From Chitinophagaceae bacterium (lineage in GTDB: Bacteria; Bacteroidota; Bacteroidia; Chitinophagales; Chitinophagaceae): 8,474 bases of DNA. Numbering within the stretch: the first letter of the stretch is position 1; each line of letters starts with the position of its first letter. This document shows, in pieces, positions 1 through 6,307 of the stretch. The notes beneath the pieces are model-generated. The model ran no database searches. It was given only the letters and a program-made list of their open reading frames with translations, and was not told where the DNA came from. Location of the stretch: the NCBI GenBank assembly GCA_023251285.1, contig JAHEZB010000059.1:1-8474 (forward strand), read 5' to 3'. The position numbers and the translations under genes were made by a program.

Positions 1-674
1 CCACTTCTTTTTAACTGATACATCATTCTATCAATTCCATAAATGTATTCACCAATTTCTTCTATAAAAAGAATTTTATTTTTTGTTTTGATATCTGAGG
101 AAGTGCCAATTGCGTTCACCAACAGCGATAAATTTCCGCCCACTAAAACGCCTGATCCATTTCCATAATGATTAAAAGGATGCGGGTCACATTGATAATC
201 TCCTTTCTTTCCCAACAACGCATTGTGCAGACTTTCGATGTATTGATTTTTAAATTCACCATCATTGAAAGCCGCTGCCATTGGTGCATGCAAAGAAGCA
301 ATGTTATAATTGGAAAATAAATGGCAATGCAATAAAGTAATATCACTAAAACCAATGATCCATTTTGGATGTTTTACAAATTCAGAAAAATCAAGCTGAT
401 CTATAATTCTTCCCGTTCCATAGCCACCTCTTCCACATAAAATGGCATCAACCTTTTTATCATTCATCATCCGTTGCAAATCTTCAACTCTCTCTTCATC
501 GGTACCAGAAAAATAATTGTATTGATGTCCCAGTGTTTTTCCCGGAATTACTTTAAATGCCCAATCAATAAGGGTTTCAATGCACGTTTGTGCTTTTTCA
601 AAAGGCATATAACCAGCCGGGCAAACAATTCCAATTGTATCTCCGCGTTTTAAATAAGGTGGTATGAGTGTCAT
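1..674 (-). CDS. LD-carboxypeptidase family protein (peptidase S66), cytosolic paralogue, 3' end beyond the window
   Basis: This is a serine peptidase of the S66 family, whose best known member LdcA removes the terminal D-alanine from muropeptide tetrapeptides during cell-wall recycling. Translation from the ATG at 674 gives 224 complete codons and is still open at the window edge. It begins MTLIPPYLKRGDTIGIVCPA, the usual family start, with no signal peptide, so a cytosolic location is inferred. The GRGGYG loop is at residues 81-86, the nucleophile motif GFSD has Ser110, and FIEEIGE places the expected catalytic Glu at 205. The catalytic His region lies outside the window. By hand alignment, about 75 of 133 N-terminal positions match the paralogue at 768-1739, so the two look like an old duplication. 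It lies 93 bp downstream of that gene on the same strand and may share its transcript. The family is clear; the exact substrate is not. Confidence 0.9.
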   Translation of the reverse strand, partial: MTLIPPYLKRGDTIGIVCPAGYMPFEKAQTCIETLIDWAFKVIPGKTLGHQYNYFSGTDEERVEDLQRMMNDKKVDAILCGRGGYGTGRIIDQLDFSEFVKHPKWIIGFSDITLLHCHLFSNYNIASLHAPMAAAFNDGEFKNQYIESLHNALLGKKGDYQCDPHPFNHYGNGSGVLVGGNLSLLVNAIGTSSDIKTKNKILFIEEIGEYIYGIDRMMYQLKRS

Positions 675-676
675 TT

Positions 677-744
677 GTTGAATAGTGAATTGTGAATATT
701 GAATGCTGAATGAGTTATTGACGTTACCGTATTCAAGATTCAAT
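677..744. repeat. Five tandem NNTGAAT heptamers with inverted ATTCA arms
   Basis: Five consecutive 7-bp units ending in TGAAT fill 677-711: gttgaat, agtgaat, tgtgaat, attgaat and gctgaat. After a 19-nt gap, two units in the opposite sense (attcaag, attcaat) occupy 731-744. ATTGAAT at 698-704 is the exact reverse complement of 738-744, and TGAAT at 707-711 pairs with ATTCA at 731-735. A stem with a 2x2 internal mismatch and a 19-nt loop is therefore possible. The array starts two bases before the ATG of the downstream S66 gene, so on a shared transcript it would lie in that gene's leader. Function is unknown. Confidence 0.7.
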
Positions 745-767
745 TTTTAATGTTTAATAATCCGCAT

Positions 768-1739
768 TTACAATTCCTTTAAAATGGTTTCATTTTTTGA
801 AACGGTTAGCTTATGCCTTACGCCGCATTTCAACGCGTAATTTTCTTTCACGTGGCCTACCGGAAAATCAAAGCAAACCGGGTAATGATACTTTTCGACT
901 TTTTCCATAACCATCTGATAAATCGTCTTCCCGAATCCTTTCAAACGATCCAATTTTTTACTGCGTTTTAAATTCCAAAGCATCCCATCAACTTTATAAA
1001 GATATTCTCCTACATCTTCAATAAATAGAATTTTCCCTTCTGTCTGAAGATTCGAAATACTTCCTGTAACCTGTTCGATAATGGACAAATTTCCACCTAC
1101 CAATGGCCCAATTCCTTCTCCGGGGCGGTTTTCAACAACAGGTAATCTTTTATAGATCATTTTTTCACCCACAAGGCATTGCCTGATAGAATCAATCGAA
1201 TCAATTTGAGTTTGATCTGCTTTTGAAAAATCATCCGGGAAACTGTTACACATTTTTGAATGAAGCGTAGCGATTCCATAATTGTGATTGATGTGACAAT
1301 GAAACACAGTCGCATCGCTAAAACCAATGATCCATTTCGGTCTTTTTTCAAATTCTGTAAAATCAATTTTATCAATAATTCTTACAGCACCATAACCGCC
1401 TCTGCCCAACATGATCGCATTTATTGAACGATCATCCATCATTTGCTGCAAATCTTTTACACGCTCTTCATCGGTTCCTGCAAAGGTAAAATCTCTCAAT
1501 CCAACTGTCATGCCTACACGAATATTAAAACCCCATTCCTGCATTTTTTTTATCGCAGGCTGACATTCGTCACGACTGATGTATCCTGACGGACAACAAA
1601 TTCCAATGGTATCGCCTTTCTTCAAATAAGGAGGAATTTTTTTTAACCCATGCGTTGTTGAAGAGGATGTTGGATTGGTAAAAGCGCTTGCAAAAGTTGC
1701 CAAAGGAACTACGGCAGACAGAAAATCTTTTCGGTTCAT
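768..1739 (-). CDS. Exported LD-carboxypeptidase family protein (peptidase S66) lacking a short internal segment
   Basis: This 323-residue S66 serine peptidase probably trims peptidoglycan-derived or other peptides at an L,D bond. The N-terminus MNRKDFLSAVVPLATFASAF resembles a Tat-type signal with RK in place of the twin arginine, so export is inferred; the shared family core starts near residue 35. Visible catalytic elements are GRGGYG (112-117), Ser141 in GFSD, Glu241 in FIEDVGE and His296 in PVGH, so the Ser-Glu-His triad appears complete. Between LKG (266-268) and FGKT (269-272), the roughly 15 residues that relatives carry (a pattern like LIVGxFTxMKDNxIP, from memory) are missing without a frameshift. 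They would form part of the C-terminal domain, so activity could be altered. The ATG at 1739 is preceded by an A/T-rich leader with no obvious ribosome-binding site. A paralogue without a signal follows 93 bp downstream. Family assignment is firm; activity is uncertain. Confidence 0.88.
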   Translation of the reverse strand: MNRKDFLSAVVPLATFASAFTNPTSSSTTHGLKKIPPYLKKGDTIGICCPSGYISRDECQPAIKKMQEWGFNIRVGMTVGLRDFTFAGTDEERVKDLQQMMDDRSINAIMLGRGGYGAVRIIDKIDFTEFEKRPKWIIGFSDATVFHCHINHNYGIATLHSKMCNSFPDDFSKADQTQIDSIDSIRQCLVGEKMIYKRLPVVENRPGEGIGPLVGGNLSIIEQVTGSISNLQTEGKILFIEDVGEYLYKVDGMLWNLKRSKKLDRLKGFGKTIYQMVMEKVEKYHYPVCFDFPVGHVKENYALKCGVRHKLTVSKNETILKEL

Positions 1740-1938
1740 AATTAATCCTTCATTTTACAGCGCCGCAACTTGCAGATTTTAATAAAATTTTAAAGATAAT
1801 AAATTAAATCCCAGAGGATAAAATTTTAATCGCACTCTTTTACTATTTTTCAATTTCGCACAAGATCAGAAGTCGAACGGCAGATGAAGTTTGAAAATTA
1901 CTACTGGTTGAAAATTATCTTTTTATTAAACAAATTTA

Positions 1939-1999
1939 TTTGAGGCAAGCCGGAAAAAAACAGCATTTTTGATTATTCTGTTTTTGATGGTTACCTTAC
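1939..1999 (+). promoter_or_regulatory. Candidate Bacteroidota-type promoter(s) for the GNAT-like gene
   Basis: Two overlapping fits to the phylum's TTTG / TAnnTTTG promoter pattern lie upstream of the gene. In one, TTTG at 1939-1942 is followed after 21 nt by CATTTTTG at 1964-1971 (one mismatch). In the other, TTTG at 1968-1971 is followed after 20 nt by TACCTTAC at 1992-1999 (two mismatches). The region is A/T-rich enough for either to be chance. The rest of the 279-bp divergent region (1740-2018) shows no gene, and no convincing promoter was found facing the S66 genes. Confidence 0.25.
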
Positions 2000-2018
2000 T
2001 GTTTTTAATTTTTTTATA

Positions 2019-3182
2019 ATGCAACTTTTCCCTGTTACAGATACTGCTTCTGCACGTGAATTTTTAAAAGTTCCTTTGATTCTTTATAAAGATGACGCCA
2101 ATTTTATTCAACCGCTGGATAAGGATATTGACGATGTTTTTGATCCGAAAAAAAATAAAGCCTTCCGTTTTGGTGAATGCCAGCGTTGGCTTTTGAAGGA
2201 TGAAAATGGAAATCTGATTGGTAGAATTGCTGCTTTTACCTATAAAAAATATAGGAATAAAGGTGATGAACAAAAGACCGGGGGCATTGGCTTTTTTGAA
2301 TGCATCGATAAGCAGGATGCCGCCGATATGTTGTTTGATGTAAGCAAACACTGGCTGTTGCAACGCGGCATGGAAGCAATGGATGGACCGATAAATTTTG
2401 GTGAGCGCGATCGGTGGTGGGGCCTTGTAGTGGAAGGCTTTAAACCGCCGATATATTTAATGAATTATAACCTTCCTTATTATCAAGCCTTGTTTGAAAA
2501 CTATGGATTTAAGGTTTTTTATCACCAGATCTGCTGGCACATGTTTGTAGATACGCAATTGAATGAAAAATTTAGCGAGCAACACAAAAAATATGCTTCG
2601 CTTCCGGACTTTTCTGCAGCTCATTTAAAAAAAGGGGATCTGAAAGGATTTGCGGATGATTTTTGTAAAGTCTATAATAAAGCCTGGGCCAAACATGAAG
2701 GCAACAAACAAATGAGCAAAGAAGTTGCATTTAAGATGTTCAAGTCAATGAAACCGGTCATTGATGAAAAACTTATCTGGTTTGTTTATTATAAAAATGA
2801 GCCGATCGCCTTCTGGATTAATCTGCCTGAACTGAACCAGATCTTTCAACATTTTCATGGAAAATTTGGACTTTTCCAAAAATTAAAACTACTATGGCTG
2901 AAGAGAAAAGGAGTGATCAACAAATTTACCGGAATTGTTTTTGGTGTGATTCCTGAGTTCCAGGGAATGGGAATTGATTATTATATGATTGTAGAAGGAG
3001 CGAAAGAAATTCAGCATAAAACCAGGTATGTTGAACTTGAACTTCAATGGCAGGGAGATTTTAATCCGCGGATTCTAAACATGTCAAAACACATCGGCGC
3101 AAAACAAAGCAGGCTGCTTGCGACTTACCGTTATCTTTTTGACAGAACAAAAGAAGTGAAAAGACATCCTATCTTAAATTAA
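2019..3182 (+). CDS. GNAT-fold acyltransferase-like protein, YghO/BcerS-like group
   Basis: This 387-residue protein belongs to a conserved group common in Bacteroidota and usually annotated as a GNAT family N-acetyltransferase or hypothetical protein. The N-terminal half has the hallmarks I recall for the group: FDPKKNKAF (41-49), RWLLKDENGNLIGRIAAF (56-73) and GFFECID (91-97), then a central signature MDGPINFGERDRWWGL (121-136). The C-terminal half carries a GNAT-like cofactor-binding motif, FGVIPEFQGMGIDYYMI (308-324), and ends with ELQWQGDFNPRILNMSKHIGA (341-361). Two GNAT-like halves are inferred. I see no signal peptide or membrane segment, so it is probably cytosolic or membrane-associated. 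E. coli YghO and the Caulobacter ceramide synthase BcerS belong to this broad group, which makes an acyl-CoA-dependent role in lipid or sphingolipid synthesis possible but unproven. No sphingolipid gene is visible nearby. The stop is followed by 168 bp before the glutamine synthetase gene, so separate transcription is likely. Confidence 0.75.
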   Translation: MQLFPVTDTASAREFLKVPLILYKDDANFIQPLDKDIDDVFDPKKNKAFRFGECQRWLLKDENGNLIGRIAAFTYKKYRNKGDEQKTGGIGFFECIDKQDAADMLFDVSKHWLLQRGMEAMDGPINFGERDRWWGLVVEGFKPPIYLMNYNLPYYQALFENYGFKVFYHQICWHMFVDTQLNEKFSEQHKKYASLPDFSAAHLKKGDLKGFADDFCKVYNKAWAKHEGNKQMSKEVAFKMFKSMKPVIDEKLIWFVYYKNEPIAFWINLPELNQIFQHFHGKFGLFQKLKLLWLKRKGVINKFTGIVFGVIPEFQGMGIDYYMIVEGAKEIQHKTRYVELELQWQGDFNPRILNMSKHIGAKQSRLLATYRYLFDRTKEVKRHPILN

Positions 3183-3350
3183 TAAAAAGAAAATAAGAAA
3201 CGAGTATATTTCTTTGTTTGTTGCCATTTCTTATTAAATTTAAATAAATGTTTGCTTTTTCTATATGAACGGCGAAAAATCATAAATTTTAATTTAATTT
3301 TTTTCGATTTATCAACTTTTTGTCTTTTTTTTGCATCTTAAATTTTAAAA

Positions 3351-5543
3351 ATGCAATCATTAAGATTAAATGCACTACATGAACTTTTTGCTAATTCAAA
3401 ATTTTCTGAAGTGCCTCCTTCAAAAAAAATTACCAGTTTTTTTGGCGAAAATGTATTCGATTTAAAAAAAGCACGCGAGTTTATGAGTGATGAAGCGTAC
3501 AAGAGCCTCGTTTCATCTATCAAAAATCAAACAAAGATTGACCGCAAAATGGGTGACCAGATTGCCTCCGCTTTAAAAGCATGGGCAGAATCAAAAAATG
3601 TAACACATTACACACATTGGTTTCAGCCCCTAACCGGTGCTACGGCGGAAAAACACGATTCCTTTTTTACTTTAAAAGGAGATGGCAGTGCATTGGAAGA
3701 ATTTGACGGCGCTGCTTTAATTCAACAGGAACCAGACGCTTCTTCATTTCCAAGTGGAGGCATTCGTGCTACTTTTGAAGCACGGGGTTATACTGCCTGG
3801 GATCCATCTTCTCCCCCATTTATTATTGAAATGGGAAATGGAAAAACGCTTTGCATTCCAACCATTTTTGTTTCTTATACCGGCGAATCTTTAGATGCAA
3901 AAACACCTTTATTGAAATCTGCAGTCGCTTTGGAAAAAGCCGCTGTTGATGTGTGTCAATATTTTGATAAAAACATTACTTCTGTAAAACCCACCCTGGG
4001 ATGGGAGCAGGAATATTTCGTAGTAGATGCATCAATTGCAAGTGGCAGACCGGATCTTACTACGACCGGCCGCACGGTTTTTGGCCACGCTCCTGCCAAG
4101 GGACAGCAACTTGAAGATCATTATTTTGGTGCCATCCCTGAAAGAGTATATTCTTTTATGCGTGACTTTGAAGAAGAAGCATATAAATTAGGAATTCCTT
4201 TAAAAACAAGACACAACGAAGTGGCGCCGTCGCAATTTGAATGCGCACCTATTTTTGAAGAAGTGAATATTGCAGTAGATCATAACATTCTGTTGATGGA
4301 TGTGATGACGCGGGTGGCCAAAAGGCACAACCTAATGGTATTGCTCCACGAAAAGCCTTTTGCAAAAATCAATGGAAGCGGAAAACACAATAACTGGAGT
4401 ATGGCTACCAACACGGGTGTTAATTTGCTGGGACCAGGAAAAACCCCAAAGACCAACCTGATGTTTCTTGCTTTTTTTGTGAACACCATCAAAGCGGTTC
4501 ATGATCATGCAGATTTGTTAAGAGCGTCCATTGCGAGCGCCGGAAATGACCACCGTCTTGGAGCAAACGAGGCGCCTCCTGCTATTATTTCTATTTTTAT
4601 CGGTAAATATCTGACAGACGTTTTGAATGAAGTGGAAAAACGTGTAGGAAATAAGTTTGATGAACAAGATGAAGCGATGTTGAAGCTCGATATTCACAAA
4701 AGTATTCCGGAACTGATGCTGGATAACACAGATCGGAACCGTACTTCACCTTTTGCTTTTACAGGAAATAAATTTGAATTCAGGGCTGTTGGTTCTTCTG
4801 CTAATTGTGCCAGTGCAATGACCGTTCTAAATACGATTATTGCTGAAACACTTACTCAATTTAAACAGGATGTAGATGGGCTGATTGAAAATGGTGAGAA
4901 GAAAGAAATTGCACTGATGCAGACGATTCAGAAATATATTGTTGACAGTAAAAAAATCTTGTTTGAAGGCGATGGATACAGTCACGCATGGGAAAAGGAA
5001 GCAGAGCAAAGAGGACTTCCAAATATAAAAACAACTCCGCTGGCTCTCGATGCTTTCGTTACTGAACAATCTGAAAAAGTTTTTGAACGCCATGGAATTT
5101 ATACAAAAAAAGAACTGGAGGCGCGCCATGAAATCCTGCTGGAAAATTACACAAAGAAAATTCAAATAGAAGCACGGGTAATTGGTGACCTGGCAAGCAC
5201 ATATGTTTTGCCGGCTGCCATTAAATATCAAAATGTATTAATCAAAAATATAAAAGGCCTGAAAGAACTGGGCTTTGATGAAAACAGCTATTCTTCGCAA
5301 TCGCAGATTGTTCAGAAAATTTCCGAACATATTAACGTGATAGGCCCAAAAGTAAAAGCCATGATCGAAGCCAGGAAAGTGGCCAATGAAATAGAGAATT
5401 CTAGAGAAAAAGCGATCATGTATTGCGATGACGTGAAAAAATATTTTGACGAGATCCGCTACCATGTTGATAAGCTGGAACTCCTTGTGGACGATGAATA
5501 TTGGGAATTGCCGAAGTACCGTGAATTACTTTTCCTGCGTTAG
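3351..5543 (+). CDS. glnN: Glutamine synthetase type III
   Basis: This enzyme makes glutamine from glutamate, ammonia and ATP in the cytosol, the entry point of ammonia assimilation. At 730 residues it has the length of type III (GlnN) enzymes and is far longer than GSI (about 470). The start MQSLRLNALHELFANSKF and the segment THWFQPLTGATAEKHDSFF (88-106) are type III hallmarks. Active-site elements in order are GWEQEYFVVD (217-226), with the metal-binding glutamates; RHNEVAPSQFE (287-297); the ATP-binding signature KPFAKINGSGKHNNWS (335-350); GNDHRLGANEAPP (398-410); and FEFRAVGSSANCASAM (475-490). The C-terminal part (about 520-730) is the helical type III extension. Nothing looks truncated. 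The ATG at 3351 is preceded by an A/T-rich leader with a TTTTTTTGCATC stretch about 18-25 nt upstream, which may be part of a promoter. No PII-type (glnB/glnK) gene or other nitrogen gene lies beside it. No terminator is visible before the Spy-like gene, so read-through into that gene is possible. Confidence 0.97.
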   Translation: MQSLRLNALHELFANSKFSEVPPSKKITSFFGENVFDLKKAREFMSDEAYKSLVSSIKNQTKIDRKMGDQIASALKAWAESKNVTHYTHWFQPLTGATAEKHDSFFTLKGDGSALEEFDGAALIQQEPDASSFPSGGIRATFEARGYTAWDPSSPPFIIEMGNGKTLCIPTIFVSYTGESLDAKTPLLKSAVALEKAAVDVCQYFDKNITSVKPTLGWEQEYFVVDASIASGRPDLTTTGRTVFGHAPAKGQQLEDHYFGAIPERVYSFMRDFEEEAYKLGIPLKTRHNEVAPSQFECAPIFEEVNIAVDHNILLMDVMTRVAKRHNLMVLLHEKPFAKINGSGKHNNWSMATNTGVNLLGPGKTPKTNLMFLAFFVNTIKAVHDHADLLRASIASAGNDHRLGANEAPPAIISIFIGKYLTDVLNEVEKRVGNKFDEQDEAMLKLDIHKSIPELMLDNTDRNRTSPFAFTGNKFEFRAVGSSANCASAMTVLNTIIAETLTQFKQDVDGLIENGEKKEIALMQTIQKYIVDSKKILFEGDGYSHAWEKEAEQRGLPNIKTTPLALDAFVTEQSEKVFERHGIYTKKELEARHEILLENYTKKIQIEARVIGDLASTYVLPAAIKYQNVLIKNIKGLKELGFDENSYSSQSQIVQKISEHINVIGPKVKAMIEARKVANEIENSREKAIMYCDDVKKYFDEIRYHVDKLELLVDDEYWELPKYRELLFLR

Positions 5544-5593
5544 ATAGAAACTGTTTTATATTTTTTAACAATGAGTATTTAAACTCCAATGAA

Positions 5594-5621
5594 CGTTTAT
5601 TATCTATTATAGAAATAAACG
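5594..5621. promoter_or_regulatory. Perfect 8-bp inverted repeat in the leader of the Spy-like gene
   Basis: CGTTTATT at 5594-5601 is exactly mirrored by AATAAACG at 5614-5621 across a 12-nt spacer, ending 15 nt before the ATG at 5637. There is no T-tract after it, so it does not look like a terminator for the upstream glutamine synthetase gene. It could be an operator for a dimeric regulator or a weak mRNA hairpin. In DNA this A/T-rich, an 8-bp dyad can arise by chance. Confidence 0.35.
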
Positions 5622-5636
5622 CTAAAAAATTAAAAC

Positions 5637-6053
5637 ATGAAAAAATTATTTTTATTCGCATTTGCCGGTTTGTTATTTGCGGCAACTGGCAATGCACAGG
5701 TGAAAAGGAATTCTGCTCAACCGCAAACAATGCAATCAGATACATCTCATCATTTCAGAAAGGGAAAAATGATGGACAATCTGAATCTTACTGCCGATCA
5801 GAAAGCACAGATGAAAGCCATGCATGAAGATGCAAAGCAACAACGTGAGGCAATACAACAAGATGCAAGCCTTACCCCTGAGCAGAAGAAAGCAAAGATG
5901 AAAGAGCTGCATAAAACACAGTCAGATAAAATGAAATCAATCCTGACTCCGGAACAACAGGCTACCTGGAAAGCTAATATGAAACAGATGAAGGAAAACA
6001 GAAAAATGAATGGTAAAAGAGGCAAGGCCAAAAGCGATTCACAGGCTTCGTAA
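5637..6053 (+). CDS. Exported Spy/CpxP-like LTxxQ-motif protein
   Basis: This small 138-residue secreted protein begins with a clear Sec signal peptide, MKKLFLFAFAGLLFAATGNA, probably cut after residue 20. The mature part is hydrophilic, predicted helical and rich in Lys, Gln and Met. It carries three LTxxQ motifs: LTADQ (51-55), LTPEQ (79-83) and LTPEQ (103-107). These motifs mark the Spy/CpxP superfamily of periplasmic proteins that protect or refold envelope proteins under stress; Bacteroidota relatives often appear as DUF4890-type proteins. The mature chain has ten Met and four His, which could allow metal contact, but no defined binding motif is seen. The tail (119-138) is basic and probably disordered. 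The gene lies 93 bp after the glutamine synthetase gene, with an inverted repeat in its leader, and ends 31 bp before a strong terminator. No two-component regulator of the Cpx kind is present nearby. The chaperone role is inferred from family only. Confidence 0.85.
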   Translation: MKKLFLFAFAGLLFAATGNAQVKRNSAQPQTMQSDTSHHFRKGKMMDNLNLTADQKAQMKAMHEDAKQQREAIQQDASLTPEQKKAKMKELHKTQSDKMKSILTPEQQATWKANMKQMKENRKMNGKRGKAKSDSQAS

Positions 6054-6084
6054 ATCGCAACTAAATAATTCCCTTTGAAAATTT

Positions 6085-6116
6085 AAACCGGCTATTGAAA
6101 AGTAGCCGGTTTTTTT
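6085..6116 (+). terminator. Rho-independent terminator after the Spy-like gene
   Basis: A perfect 10-bp stem pairs AAACCGGCTA (6085-6094) with TAGCCGGTTT (6103-6112) around an 8-nt loop. The run of seven T starts at 6110 and continues to 6116. It begins 31 bp after the stop codon of the Spy-like gene and is the clearest end of the plus-strand block. Confidence 0.93.
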
Positions 6117-6249
6117 ATTATTACCTTCCTTAATTAAATATATTTCTTAATAAACAAAGAAATAACCGGGATTCTTTTTTTGATTAAAAAAAAGACAACT
6201 GTTGAAAAAAGCATGCACGATGAGATCGATTCAAAAACGGCTAAAATTT

Positions 6250-6284
6250 AAAAAACCGGCCATTTTTTAATAGCCGGCTTTTTT
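6250..6284 (-). terminator. Rho-independent terminator of clpB, potentially bidirectional
   Basis: CCGGC (6256-6260) pairs with GCCGG (6273-6277). A one-base mismatch and an inner ATT/AAT pairing (6262-6264 with 6269-6271) follow, around a 4-nt loop. On the minus strand the hairpin is followed by six T (6255-6250), and it lies 23 bp beyond the clpB stop. A T-run at 6279-6284 on the plus strand means it could also stop transcripts coming from the left. Confidence 0.85.
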
Positions 6285-6307
6285 GTGTAACATCCAATCA
6301 TCACGTC

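Noticed and set aside
143..355. Minus-strand open frame of 70 codons at the left end
   Set aside because: It overlaps the partial S66 gene in another frame on the same strand, and the S66 reading is clearly the real one.
3192..3235. 9-bp inverted repeat AATAAGAAA / TTTCTTATT after the GNAT-like gene
   Set aside because: It is almost purely A/T with a 26-nt loop and no T-tract, so it would be too weak for an intrinsic terminator and is expected by chance at this base composition.
4827..5465. Minus-strand open frames of 134 and 75 codons opposite the glutamine synthetase gene
   Set aside because: They are antisense to an intact conserved enzyme, Phe/Cys-rich, and have no family resemblance, so they are frame shadows.
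6180..6251. Small plus-strand frame starting at TTG, hydrophilic, about 23 residues
   Set aside because: It has no ATG before residue 12, no ribosome-binding signal, and ends inside the A-run of the second terminator. It is most likely chance.
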